From the NCBI GenBank assembly GCA_041399065.1, contig JAWKTN010000001.1, positions 1,178,001 to 1,242,000 of the forward strand: DNA of 64,000 nucleotides, in the 5' to 3' direction. The notes under the pieces are model-generated. The model was not told where the DNA came from, did not search any database, and worked only from the letters and a program-made list of their open reading frames with translations. The DNA is from JAGQPD01 sp020426865. GTDB taxonomy: Bacteria > Planctomycetota > Planctomycetia > Pirellulales > Pirellulaceae. Of the stretch, positions 19,404 to 27,919 are shown piece after piece; position 1 is the first letter of the stretch, and every line of letters starts with the position of its first letter. The translations under genes and the position numbers were made by a program.

Positions 19404-21128
19404 ATGGGGATGCGTATGACGAACATCGGGCACGACTGGGCGGATCGTAAGATGTCGAAGCGGCTTGTTTGTTGCGTTTGGGTGTTGGTTGCATTGGTCG
19501 TCTCGAACCGTGCATCGGCACACAGTTTGTGGCTGGCATCGGAAAACTCCGCTGCTGGCCGGGAGGCGATCGCCTACTTTGGTGAGTCGCCATCTGACCG
19601 CACGTATCACTGGCCCGACCGTTGGCAGCAATTGGACGTAGCGCTTCGTGACGGGGGCCAGCAGAAGTCGTTAAAGACCGTAATTCGCGACGAAGCTGAA
19701 TTTGTGGGCAGGCGTGGCACAGATGCGTTGCCCGCGCGGGGCACGATCGAAACGCAGGTCCGTTACGGCGTCTATCACGGCACGCTGCTGAACTATGTGG
19801 CGAAACATGTCTGGGCCAACCGGCGCGAGGATCCGCGAGCCAAGGACGCCGAACCGCTTTCGCTGGAGATCGTTCTTGTGGAAGCTGGTGGGCCGGGCAC
19901 AGTTGTCCTACAGATCGTTCGGCAGGCGACGCCGCTGGCAAAGGCTCAGGCGAACCTCTATCTGCCCAGTGGCGAGCGTCGAGAGATCGTTGCCGACGAG
20001 CGAGGGCGGATTACTCTGAACGAGATTCCGGCGGGTTTGCTCGGTGTGTCCGTCAGTGACAAACGAGATGGCGAGGTAGGAGTGTGGAACAGCGAAAGCT
20101 ATCAATCGGTGACGAACATTGCGACCATGACGATTGAGATGCCCGCGAAGGAGGGACGTCAGATAGTCTCTCAAGCCGCACGTCAGGAACTTCCGGTGGC
20201 AATCTCCAGCTTCGGCGCGGCGGTCTGTGACGGATACCTGTATGTCTACGGCGGCCATCAAGGGAAGGCTCACGATCATTCGCGGGACAATCTGCACGCA
20301 CAATTTCTTCGCATTCCGCTTGCCCGTATTGGCCAGCGGGACGGCGCGTGGGAGGAGTTGCCGATGGAGACACCGGTTCAGGGATTGGCGATGGTGTCGT
20401 ATGCCGGTCGCGTTTATCGTATTGGCGGGATGACCGCTAAGAATCGAGCGGGTGACGATGAGCAATTGTATTCGGTCGACGATTTTTCCTGTTTCGACCC
20501 CTCGTCACTACAATGGCGATCTCTCCCTCCGCTCCCCCAATCACGCTCATCTCACGATGCCGTCGTGATTGGCGATCGGCTGTATGTGGCAGGCGGATGG
20601 TCCTTGATGGGTAACAGTGACGGCAAGTGGCACGACACAATCTGTACGATCCGGATGGGCGAAGAAGGTGCCCAGGGAGAAAAAAGTGCTCAGTGGCGGT
20701 CGATCAGGGCGCCGGGGCTCATGCGGCGAGCCGTTGCGGCGGGGCAGCTTGGCGGCAAGTTAGTGGTAATCGGTGGGATCGATAATTCCGGGGCTGTGTC
20801 GCGTGAGGTCAACGTCTACGACCCGGCAAAAGAAGAATGGACGATGGTGGCGTCGCTCCCGGGCGAAGGGATGAACGGCTTTGGAGTCTCGGCCTGGAAT
20901 CTTGACGGGCGCCTGTTGGCTGGCGGCTCGGACGGCGTGATTTACGCGTTGGCGGCTGTGGATAGCGATTGGCATACTGCTGGCCATTGCGCGGAATCTC
21001 GATTCTTCCACCGGATGCTCCCCATGTCCGAGAGGTCGCTGCTGATCTTGGGAGGCGCCTCGCGAAGCGGACATTTGCGGAGCATGGAGCATATTTCCTG
21101 GTTGGAAAGCGATTTGTCGGGGAACTAG
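19404..21128 (+). CDS. Exported DUF4198-like / kelch beta-propeller protein
   Basis: 574 residues. A signal peptide (residues about 16-40, ending SNRASA) leads to AHSLWLASE, the histidine start typical of DUF4198 proteins, a family often linked to metal-uptake loci. Residues about 40-240 form this domain. From about 250 onward the sequence has kelch-type repeats, with units such as VCDGYLYVYGGHQGKAHDH, VSYAGRVYRIGG, VIGDRLYVAGGW and GGKLVVIGGID, spaced about 50 residues, forming a beta-propeller. The fusion suggests an exported binding protein. The start could also be the ATG at 19452 (MSKRLVCCVW). Confidence 0.82.
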   Translation: MGMRMTNIGHDWADRKMSKRLVCCVWVLVALVVSNRASAHSLWLASENSAAGREAIAYFGESPSDRTYHWPDRWQQLDVALRDGGQQKSLKTVIRDEAEFVGRRGTDALPARGTIETQVRYGVYHGTLLNYVAKHVWANRREDPRAKDAEPLSLEIVLVEAGGPGTVVLQIVRQATPLAKAQANLYLPSGERREIVADERGRITLNEIPAGLLGVSVSDKRDGEVGVWNSESYQSVTNIATMTIEMPAKEGRQIVSQAARQELPVAISSFGAAVCDGYLYVYGGHQGKAHDHSRDNLHAQFLRIPLARIGQRDGAWEELPMETPVQGLAMVSYAGRVYRIGGMTAKNRAGDDEQLYSVDDFSCFDPSSLQWRSLPPLPQSRSSHDAVVIGDRLYVAGGWSLMGNSDGKWHDTICTIRMGEEGAQGEKSAQWRSIRAPGLMRRAVAAGQLGGKLVVIGGIDNSGAVSREVNVYDPAKEEWTMVASLPGEGMNGFGVSAWNLDGRLLAGGSDGVIYALAAVDSDWHTAGHCAESRFFHRMLPMSERSLLILGGASRSGHLRSMEHISWLESDLSGN

Positions 21129-21197
21129 AATGCAAGTGGGTTCGCAGGTGGCGCACTCGATGACAGTCCATGACATGGTTGTGCGAGGTAAGTCGCC

Positions 21198-22562
21198 GTG
21201 GCGAGATACCCACATCTTTCGATGCCGAGCGAGTCGGCCGGTTTTCGACCGCTTGGCTTTGTCGAGCACCTGCTGCGGTCGGCCCATCGCTTCGGTGGCT
21301 TTCAGATGGCCCGAGCGGTGTTGCTTGATGGTGACATTGAGTTGGAAGTTCTGCGTCGTGCGGTACGGAGCGTACAACTGCGACATCCGCTGCTGTGTGC
21401 CTCCATCGGGACACAGGGGGGACTTGTCGGCTTTCACGTCAGCAGATCGGCCGACGACGTTGAGCTCATTGTTGTCGACCGGGAGGATGCCGGACAGTGG
21501 CAGCGAGTGATGTTGCGTTGGGCGAGCGTCCCCTACGATGAAGGGAAGTTGCTCTGGCGGATCATTTGGGTTCGCCGCGAAGGCGAGGCCGAGAGTGAGT
21601 TGATTCTGGCGATGCACCACTCGATTGGAGATGGACGAAGTGCGACTCAGATTATCACCGAGATTGTGACACTGCTCGCTTCACCTGCCGATCACATCGT
21701 CACACCATTATCACTGACGCCCTCGGCCGATCGATTCTGCACGGATCAGAATTGGGTGCGTTGTCTGCGGTTTTGGATCAACGTGTATCGACAGGCGTTC
21801 CTTCCGCCGGCCGCGTTGTTCGAATTGGATGAAATTGCCGATGCCGACGCACGGCGATCATCTGCCACGTTTCGGTCGTTAAGCGCGGATGATTCACGAC
21901 TGTTGTTTCAAATGTGCCGATCTCAAGGCACCAGTGTGTACGGTGCGTTGTGTGCGGCGATGTTGACCAGAGCCTGGCGGGAGATTGGGGCGTCGCGCGA
22001 ATCGATGAGCGTGCACGCGAATTGCGATTTACGGCGGCGAGTCGTCCCGCCGTTGCCTCAAGAGCTTGTGGGCTGTTTTATCTATTGGGTCGATTTGCGA
22101 TATCGTTTGTCTGGACGCGAACCGTTTTGGGAATTGGCTCGCCGCTGTACCCGCGATATGCAACGACGAATCCGCCATTGCGGCATGCCTCCCACCATTA
22201 TCGCGACCCAGCGACTGTGGCTCAATCGGGCCGCAGAAATGATGATGCGCCGAAGTGCTAATAACGCACGCGGAGGAAGAACAGATACGATCGGGATTTC
22301 CAATCTCGGTCGTATTTCCGGGTTGCACGACAACGAAGCCGTGCGCATTCGCGGGATGCATACGCTGACCAGCCAACACGCCTTCGGTGTCTGCATGGCG
22401 CTGTTTGGCCTGACATTGGCAAACCGGCTGTCTCTATCGTTTCTCCACCCCGTACCGGTGATCTCGTCGTTACGCGCCGAACGGTTTGCCGATGCGATCG
22501 TCACGATACTGCAAACGATTGTGGCGGATACCGCGATCGACGTACGGCGATTGGCCGACTGA
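21198..22562 (+). CDS. Condensation-fold acyltransferase (PapA5/AATase-like)
   Basis: 454 residues from the GTG at 21198, which has GAGGTAAG upstream. The catalytic motif HHxxxDG of condensation, wax-ester synthase and polyketide-associated acyltransferases is present as MHHSIGDGRSAT near residue 140. The N-terminal LGFVEHLL region and the later LVGCFIYWVDLRYR and ISNLGRISGL segments also fit this fold, the last resembling the DFGWG-type region. It would transfer an acyl group from CoA or a carrier protein to an alcohol or amine; the substrate is unknown. No NRPS or PKS gene is nearby, so a stand-alone lipid or alcohol acylating role is more likely. Confidence 0.8.
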   Translation: MARYPHLSMPSESAGFRPLGFVEHLLRSAHRFGGFQMARAVLLDGDIELEVLRRAVRSVQLRHPLLCASIGTQGGLVGFHVSRSADDVELIVVDREDAGQWQRVMLRWASVPYDEGKLLWRIIWVRREGEAESELILAMHHSIGDGRSATQIITEIVTLLASPADHIVTPLSLTPSADRFCTDQNWVRCLRFWINVYRQAFLPPAALFELDEIADADARRSSATFRSLSADDSRLLFQMCRSQGTSVYGALCAAMLTRAWREIGASRESMSVHANCDLRRRVVPPLPQELVGCFIYWVDLRYRLSGREPFWELARRCTRDMQRRIRHCGMPPTIIATQRLWLNRAAEMMMRRSANNARGGRTDTIGISNLGRISGLHDNEAVRIRGMHTLTSQHAFGVCMALFGLTLANRLSLSFLHPVPVISSLRAERFADAIVTILQTIVADTAIDVRRLAD

Positions 22563-22686
22563 CGGCTGCAATTCGCCGCTCGTGTTTTTCCGGGGTTGAT
22601 CGGCCACCATGGACGTCATGGAGGTTCGAGACTCGCGGAGTATTTTCCCTCTTGACCGGAAAGGGTGGGATGCAGAGAATTCCGGC

Positions 22687-23241
22687 ATGGTGACTCGAGT
22701 CTTGCATTACGGCCGCACACCCTTGATATGGGGGATCGTCTTGGCACTTTCTGTGCCGCCGCTTCTGCCGTTGAACTTGTGTATCTGTCCGGCGGCCGAG
22801 CGGAACGTGTGCTGCGGGATCCGGGGGGCGGACGAATCGGGCAGCCCTTGCAATGGCACTGCCCGCTGCCATGTCGCGACACCATGCACTTGCTGTCACG
22901 ATGGTGTGCAAGCCGATGCAGCCCGTAGAAATTCTAATGGCAATCGTAGTAATGGTGGTCGGCGCTGTTGCCAACAGTCGTCTGCAGATCGGGGCAACGG
23001 TTCCGGTCCGTCATCAAATCCGTGCAACCAATCGAAGTGCCAATGTGTCGACTCGGCTGAACGAGTGGCCGTGGTGGATGGACCGATGCAGCTAGGATCA
23101 CTCGTCGGACATGTCTGTTTGGGTGGTCCGGCGATCCTCCTCCCATTTCCTGCGGACAAATTCGCTGCGACTGAGCTTCTTTGTCCGTGCGAGATTACCA
23201 ACAATCGCCGCCAGGCGCGGCTGTGTGTTTGGCGGAATTAA
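22687..23241 (+). CDS. Cysteine-rich putative exported protein
   Basis: About 184 residues from the ATG at 22687; an in-frame ATG at 22609 would add 26 residues, and neither has a good ribosome binding site. A hydrophobic stretch (PLIWGIVLALSVPPLLPL) is followed directly by NLCICPAAE. The mature region has 18 cysteines, many as CC, CxC or CTCC, and is otherwise rich in Asn, Gly and Ser. No domain is recognised. Such cysteine patterns suit metal binding or disulfide networks. It lies between the acyltransferase and a second, denser cysteine-rich exported protein. Confidence 0.5.
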   Translation: MVTRVLHYGRTPLIWGIVLALSVPPLLPLNLCICPAAERNVCCGIRGADESGSPCNGTARCHVATPCTCCHDGVQADAARRNSNGNRSNGGRRCCQQSSADRGNGSGPSSNPCNQSKCQCVDSAERVAVVDGPMQLGSLVGHVCLGGPAILLPFPADKFAATELLCPCEITNNRRQARLCVWRN

Positions 23242-23367
23242 TGGCTTCATGCGTGGAATGTTCATTCTTCATTTCGCGAAACAATAGCTCGTTTGTTTTT
23301 TTCTGTAGGCAACTTTTTGCAGCTATGTATTCAGCGCGAATACGTATTTTGCGCAAGGAGAACAAAG

Positions 23368-23640
23368 ATGGTACGTAAGCTTTCGATGGTATTGGGTGGC
23401 GTAGCGGTGTTGGCATTGATGCCGTTTGCCTTGGGGATGTTCGGCGATTTGACCGACCAGGCGTCGGCCGACGCAAGTCATCAAGTGGCAGCTGCCTGTC
23501 GCTGCTGCGATCCGTGTGAATGCGACCAATGTGGTTGCGACGACGCCGGTTGCGCTTGTGACAACGACGGAGCCTGCGAATGTTCTGGGACGTGCTGCCA
23601 GGCATCGTCATGTTGTGCGGCCGAGGGCGCGTCGCGCTAG
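23368..23640 (+). CDS. Metallothionein-like cysteine-rich exported protein
   Basis: 90 residues; ATG at 23368 with AAGGAG at 23355-23360. The N-terminus (VRKLSMVLGGVAVLALMPFA) is a signal peptide or anchor. The last 45 residues hold 15 cysteines in five CxC units and three CC pairs (for example CRCCDPCECDQCGC and CSGTCCQASSCC), with Asp, Glu, Gly and Ala between them. This density matches metallothioneins, which chelate zinc, copper or cadmium, yet bacterial metallothioneins are usually cytoplasmic and unrelated in order. It is the last gene before an intrinsic terminator. Metal binding is inferred from composition only. Confidence 0.75.
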   Translation: MVRKLSMVLGGVAVLALMPFALGMFGDLTDQASADASHQVAAACRCCDPCECDQCGCDDAGCACDNDGACECSGTCCQASSCCAAEGASR

Positions 23641-23687
23641 TCGTGCAACAATTGCAGTGGCTCGCCTGAGCGAGTCGTGGTGAAATT

Positions 23688-23734
23688 GGCTTCGGGCTTT
23701 GAAAGTGTCAGACTTGGGCCCGGAGCCTTTTCTT
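23688..23734 (+). terminator. Intrinsic terminator closing the 17-24 kb run
   Basis: GGCTTCGGGC at 23688-23697 pairs with GCCCGGAGCC at 23718-23727 (one G-U pair), followed by TTTTCTT. A smaller hairpin CTCGC-CTGA-GCGAG lies just upstream at 23661-23674. Confidence 0.75.
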
Positions 23735-23804
23735 ATAGGCAATCGTCGGTCGAGACTGGGGAGCTTCCAAAGAGCGGTCGTTCGCCGTCCGTGGAGATTC
23801 GGGC

Positions 23805-24734
23805 TCAACTCCAGGTGACGGGCGCTTGCGGTGCATCGTCGAGATAGAGCAAGCGACTGCACGCGTCATTGGGACAGCGATAAAGGGTTTCTGCCAGCTG
23901 GACGGCGTTTTCCAGCGGTGATTCGCAGTAGGGACAGAGGCTCAAATCGCGGATACACGGTTCCGGGGTGATTGGGCGGGAGAAGGTTTCAACGACTTCG
24001 GCCTCAACTTCCCCTTCAATTTCGCTGCGGTCGGCCATCACGAGATCGCCCGCGTTATTCTGGACGAGCACTCCTTGTGTGCTCCCCCGCATGATCCACA
24101 TCGTGACCGCTCCAGTTACAAAACCACCGATGTGGCAATACCAGGCGGTTCCTTCCATTCCTTCCGGGTCGATCGATGCGGACCAAAGCTGCAGCATAAA
24201 CCAGCCGGCCCCGAAGACCATCGCCGGAATGGAGCATTTGATGGGCGTGTAGCCGATGAAGATCAGCCCGCGAATGCGCGCGGCCGGACCGTAGGCAACC
24301 GTATAGGCGCCGATCATCCCGGCAATTGCGCCACTGGCGCCAATCAGCGGTATCTCGCTTCCCCAGCTGAAAATTGCATGCGTCAAACCTGCAACGATCC
24401 CCCAGACCATGTACATGGCGAGCAAGGTTCCTTTGCCTAAACCGAATTCAAGCGATCCGCCAAAGGCCCATAGGACGAACATGTTGCCGAGCAAATGGGA
24501 GACGCCACCATGGACGAACATGTAGGAGAGGATCCCCATGACTTGGTAGTTCTCCAGCTCGGCGGGGATCAGCCCGAATGTCTCGAAGAACTTCATTTCG
24601 GCTTCAAAACCCTCGGCGGACGTCACCAAGATCCGGGTTTGGTAGGCAAACACGAACAAATTGGCGATCACTAGGGCCATAGGCACAATGGGGATCGTTC
24701 GTCGATTGATGTTATCGCCAACGGGCAAGAACAT
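23805..24734 (-). CDS. Rhomboid-family intramembrane serine protease
   Basis: 309 residues with six to seven membrane segments. Rhomboid proteases cut membrane proteins within the bilayer. The catalytic serine motif is LIGASGAIAGMIG and the catalytic histidine lies in CHIGGFVTGAV; the VHGGVSHLLGNMFVLWAFG segment matches the conserved HxxxN helix. After the membrane part comes an acidic linker and a C-terminal four-cysteine zinc ribbon (CPYC, then 16 residues later CPNDAC), which may bind substrate or nucleic acid. The ATG at 24734 is the only good start. It stands alone and is transcribed away from recA. Confidence 0.9.
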   Translation of the reverse strand: MFLPVGDNINRRTIPIVPMALVIANLFVFAYQTRILVTSAEGFEAEMKFFETFGLIPAELENYQVMGILSYMFVHGGVSHLLGNMFVLWAFGGSLEFGLGKGTLLAMYMVWGIVAGLTHAIFSWGSEIPLIGASGAIAGMIGAYTVAYGPAARIRGLIFIGYTPIKCSIPAMVFGAGWFMLQLWSASIDPEGMEGTAWYCHIGGFVTGAVTMWIMRGSTQGVLVQNNAGDLVMADRSEIEGEVEAEVVETFSRPITPEPCIRDLSLCPYCESPLENAVQLAETLYRCPNDACSRLLYLDDAPQAPVTWS

Positions 24735-25204
24735 GGGTGACTCTCCAGAATGCGATCGTGTTGCGTTAGGGGCCTGGCGCCCGGTCTTTTCGCCGGATTG
24801 GGTTCAGCAAGCGTCGCCAATCACGTCAAAACCATTTTTTGGGAACGTTTTGCTGTGCGTAGAACAAAAACGCGGAGCGAAGTGCTCCTTTATTTCTTTA
24901 GCTTGCCTATCTTGCCCAGTCTCGCGTGTCTAGCGTTTTGTTTAGGAATTTGGGGTTGGTTGTGTGGGCGGTGTGAATTGTAGGGATTTCCTTGGGGGTC
25001 ATTTTTTTGTGGGGGGAGGGACCAAAGGTGTCCGCAACGTCGCGAAGATAAGGGTGGGCCACGGGGGGTTGCCAAGATTTGTGAACCGCAGTACAGTATT
25101 CAGGCGTTCATAAAAGGTGGGCAGCCAACAGTGGCCGGCGGCTGCTCATAGGTAGGCAGTTGCGGAGCGGCGGGATCTAACAGATAAAGAACGGAGGTAA
25201 ATCC
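24735..25204. other. Divergent intergenic region upstream of recA
   Basis: 470 bases between the rhomboid gene and recA. It must hold the recA promoter and any SOS operator, but I see no consensus LexA box of the E. coli or Gram-positive type. No gene, RNA gene or long repeat is recognised. Confidence 0.4.
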
Positions 25205-26461
25205 ATGGTCACGACATTGGAAGCGGAAAATAGCATGGCAAAAAAGAATGCTGAGAAGCACAACACGGACAAGAGCGCCGAAGGCAAGAACGCTGAAAAG
25301 AATGCTGAAAAGAATGCTGACACCAAGAGTGTCGACAAGAAGGGTGCGCAGAGCAACGGGCAGGGAGCGACCAAGTCGAAGGGGAAGAATAAGGATGCGG
25401 CGGCGCGATCGAAGGCCGTGGAGTCGTTGATTGAGCAGAACGCGGGGTTGAAGACGACGCTGCAGCAGATTGAGAAGCAATTTGGCGAAGGGGCGATCAT
25501 GCCTCTGGGCAGCAGCAAGGTGGGGCCGATTGAGGGGATATCGACGGGCAGCTTGTCGATGGACATGGCGCTTGGGGGGATGGGGATTCCTCGGGGACGA
25601 ATTGCCGAGGTGTTTGGCCCTGAATCCAGCGGCAAGACGACGTTGGCGTTGCACACGGTGGCAGAGGCCCAGAAGAAAGGGGGGATTTGTGCCTTCATTG
25701 ATGCTGAGCACGCGTTGGATCCCAGTTGGGCCAAGAAGTTGGGTGTGCAATTGGAAACGCTGTTGGTCAGTCAGCCGACTAGTGGTGAGGAGGCGATGCA
25801 CATTGCGGAGATGTTGATCAAGAGCAACGCGGTGGATGTGATTGTCATCGATTCGGTGGCGGCATTGATTCCGCGGCAGGAGCTTGATGGCGAGATTGGC
25901 GATACGCACGTCGGATTGCAGGCGCGGCTGATGAGCCAATCGATGCGGAAGTTGACCGGTGCGATTGCCAAGAGCAAAGCGGCGGTGATTTTTATTAATC
26001 AGATCCGCGAGAAGATTGGCGTGATGTTTGGCAGTCCGGAGACGACGCCGGGTGGTCGGGCGTTGAAGTTTTACAGTTCGGTACGGATCGATGTGCGTCG
26101 TACGGGACAGCTGAAGGACGGCGAAACGGTCGTGGGGCAACGCGTCCGTGCCAAAGTCGTGAAGAACAAGGTTGCGCCGCCGTTTCGAATTGCCGAGTTC
26201 GACATGATGCACACCAATGGCATCAGTTACGAAGGGGACGTGCTGGATTTGGCGGTGTTGACCAAGATCGTGACTCGCAGTGGTGCCTGGTTCCGCTACG
26301 GCGATCAGCATATCGGACAGGGCAAAGAGAAGACGCGGGCCTATCTGATGGAGAACCCGGATGTCACCGAAGAAATCAAGCAGAAGGTGCTGGCGGCAGG
26401 CGGTTTCTTCGAAAACGTTGCTGACGCGGAAAATGGTGATGACGGTGACGGCGACGAATAG
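25205..26461 (+). CDS. recA: RecA recombinase with long basic N-terminal extension
   Basis: 418 residues against about 340-360 in most bacteria. ATG at 25205 with GGAGG 7 bases upstream. RecA forms filaments on single-stranded DNA, drives strand exchange and triggers LexA cleavage. The core starts near residue 82 (TLQQIEKQFGEGAIM) and is intact: Walker A GPESSGKTT at 138-146, VIDSVAAL as Walker B, and the QIREKIGVMFG and GGRALKF loop regions. The first 70 residues are Lys, Ala, Asn and Asp-rich with KNAEK repeats encoded by a 12-bp tandem repeat. The C-terminus is acidic (NGDDGDGDE), as usual. The 3' end overlaps the next gene. Confidence 0.97.
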   Translation: MVTTLEAENSMAKKNAEKHNTDKSAEGKNAEKNAEKNADTKSVDKKGAQSNGQGATKSKGKNKDAAARSKAVESLIEQNAGLKTTLQQIEKQFGEGAIMPLGSSKVGPIEGISTGSLSMDMALGGMGIPRGRIAEVFGPESSGKTTLALHTVAEAQKKGGICAFIDAEHALDPSWAKKLGVQLETLLVSQPTSGEEAMHIAEMLIKSNAVDVIVIDSVAALIPRQELDGEIGDTHVGLQARLMSQSMRKLTGAIAKSKAAVIFINQIREKIGVMFGSPETTPGGRALKFYSSVRIDVRRTGQLKDGETVVGQRVRAKVVKNKVAPPFRIAEFDMMHTNGISYEGDVLDLAVLTKIVTRSGAWFRYGDQHIGQGKEKTRAYLMENPDVTEEIKQKVLAAGGFFENVADAENGDDGDGDE

Positions 26462-27905
26462 CTGCCGTGGTTGGCTGCTGGTGGCCCTGTGCTGCGTTCC
26501 GTTGGTGAATGTAGCACAGGTCGAAGCGCAATCGAGCGTCACCGAAACAGACGCAGAAGAAACGGCGCTGCGGGCCATCGGCGACTTGCAGCAACTGGTG
26601 ATTGATGCCATCGCCCGTTGCGAGCCGTCCGTGGTCGCGATTGCACGAGGGTTATCTGGTGACCAGGATGTGTTGCTCGATCCCAACGCGATCCCGCCCG
26701 ATTTTGCCACCGGCGTGATCATCGATCGCAGCGGCTTGATCCTGACCAACTACCATGCCATCGGGGACCCGCGGCAACATGACTATGCCGTGTGGGTTCA
26801 CCGCCGAGGTTATCGTGCGGAGGTGCACGGGGCCGATCCGTACTACGACCTTGCAGTGCTGAAGATCGAAGCCCCCGAGTTGGTGCCGATCGAATTCGGT
26901 GATGCATCGCAGCTGCGAAAGGGGCAGTTTGTGATTGCATTGGGAAATCCTCTTGCGATCGCCCGTGATGGCAACTGCAGTGCCAGCTGGGGAATGATCA
27001 GCAACTTCGGCCGCAAGCCGCCACCCGAGCGCGGCACGGACGAGAACCCAGCCGGCAAGATAACCGTTCATCATTATGGGAACCTGATTCAGACCGATGC
27101 ACGTCTGGAACTGGGCACCAGCGGTGGCGCGCTGTTGAATCTGCAAGGACAAATGATCGGGCTGACCAGCTCGTACGCGGCACTGCATGGTTACGAGCAG
27201 TCTGCCGGTTTTGCTATCCCCGTCGATGATGCGCTGCGTCGCGTCATCGACAAACTTAAGGAAGGCGATGAAGCCCAGTTTGGTTTCCTTGGCATTGCCC
27301 CCGAACAGCTGCTGGCCGCACATCGCGCGCGTGGTTGGCATGGTGTGCGGGTTGGACGGGTCGTCAATGCAACTCCAGCCGCAGCGGCTGGTTTGCTGGT
27401 CGACGACGTGATCACGCATGTGGGTGATCAACCGGTATTTGATTCCGATTCGCTGTTCCTGAACATTAGCCGCTTTGATGTGGGGCGGGAGGTTCCGCTG
27501 AGCGTTCGGCGAAAGAAACGCGAGCTCGTCTTAACCGTCCGTCTGACGAAAAAGTTCGTCGCCCATCCGCTGCCCGCGATTACCGCAACGGCCCCACCAT
27601 CGTGGCAAGGAATTCAGGTTGACTATGCCACGGCGCTACCCCGATTCGAACAGCGGGCGGACGACGCCGATCCCCAAGGTTGTGTGGCGGTGACCGCCGT
27701 TGCGACCGATTCACCGGGATGGAAAGCCGGGTTGCGACCGGGGCACTTTATCAGCCATGTCGGGCAACGACGAGTGTCAACACCGACAGATTTCTTCGCG
27801 ATTCTTCAGCAGCAGATCGCTACCGGCGAGCAGGTGACCCTGCAGCTGCGGGTTACGGTCGCTGTGAATGGACAGTTGTGGGTCTCAGTGCCCATCAACC
27901 GCTAA
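26439..27905 (+). CDS. HtrA-like serine protease with two PDZ domains
   Basis: About 488 residues starting at the ATG at 26439 (or 26433), inside the last 30 bases of recA in another frame. A signal peptide (about residues 9-32, ending VAQVEAQ) sends it out of the cytoplasm. The trypsin-like triad is His in LTNYHAIGD, Asp in YYDLAVLKIE and Ser in LGTSGGALL, where the usual GNSGG has Thr for Asn. Two PDZ domains follow (about 290-380 and 400-485). The layout matches DegP/DegQ-type envelope quality-control proteases. Its overlap with recA suggests co-transcription, but a functional link is not known. Confidence 0.88.
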   Translation: MTVTATNSCRGWLLVALCCVPLVNVAQVEAQSSVTETDAEETALRAIGDLQQLVIDAIARCEPSVVAIARGLSGDQDVLLDPNAIPPDFATGVIIDRSGLILTNYHAIGDPRQHDYAVWVHRRGYRAEVHGADPYYDLAVLKIEAPELVPIEFGDASQLRKGQFVIALGNPLAIARDGNCSASWGMISNFGRKPPPERGTDENPAGKITVHHYGNLIQTDARLELGTSGGALLNLQGQMIGLTSSYAALHGYEQSAGFAIPVDDALRRVIDKLKEGDEAQFGFLGIAPEQLLAAHRARGWHGVRVGRVVNATPAAAAGLLVDDVITHVGDQPVFDSDSLFLNISRFDVGREVPLSVRRKKRELVLTVRLTKKFVAHPLPAITATAPPSWQGIQVDYATALPRFEQRADDADPQGCVAVTAVATDSPGWKAGLRPGHFISHVGQRRVSTPTDFFAILQQQIATGEQVTLQLRVTVAVNGQLWVSVPINR

Positions 27906-27919
27906 GACGCTCCCCTAAT

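Noticed and set aside
25071..25115. GAAC and GTTC words upstream of recA as an SOS box
   Set aside because: They are about 19 bases apart and do not match known LexA boxes; too weak to call.
25100..26749. 549-codon minus-strand reading frame opposite recA
   Set aside because: It is the antisense of recA and the start of the protease gene. It is rich in His, Arg and Leu with no domain, while recA on the plus strand is unmistakable.
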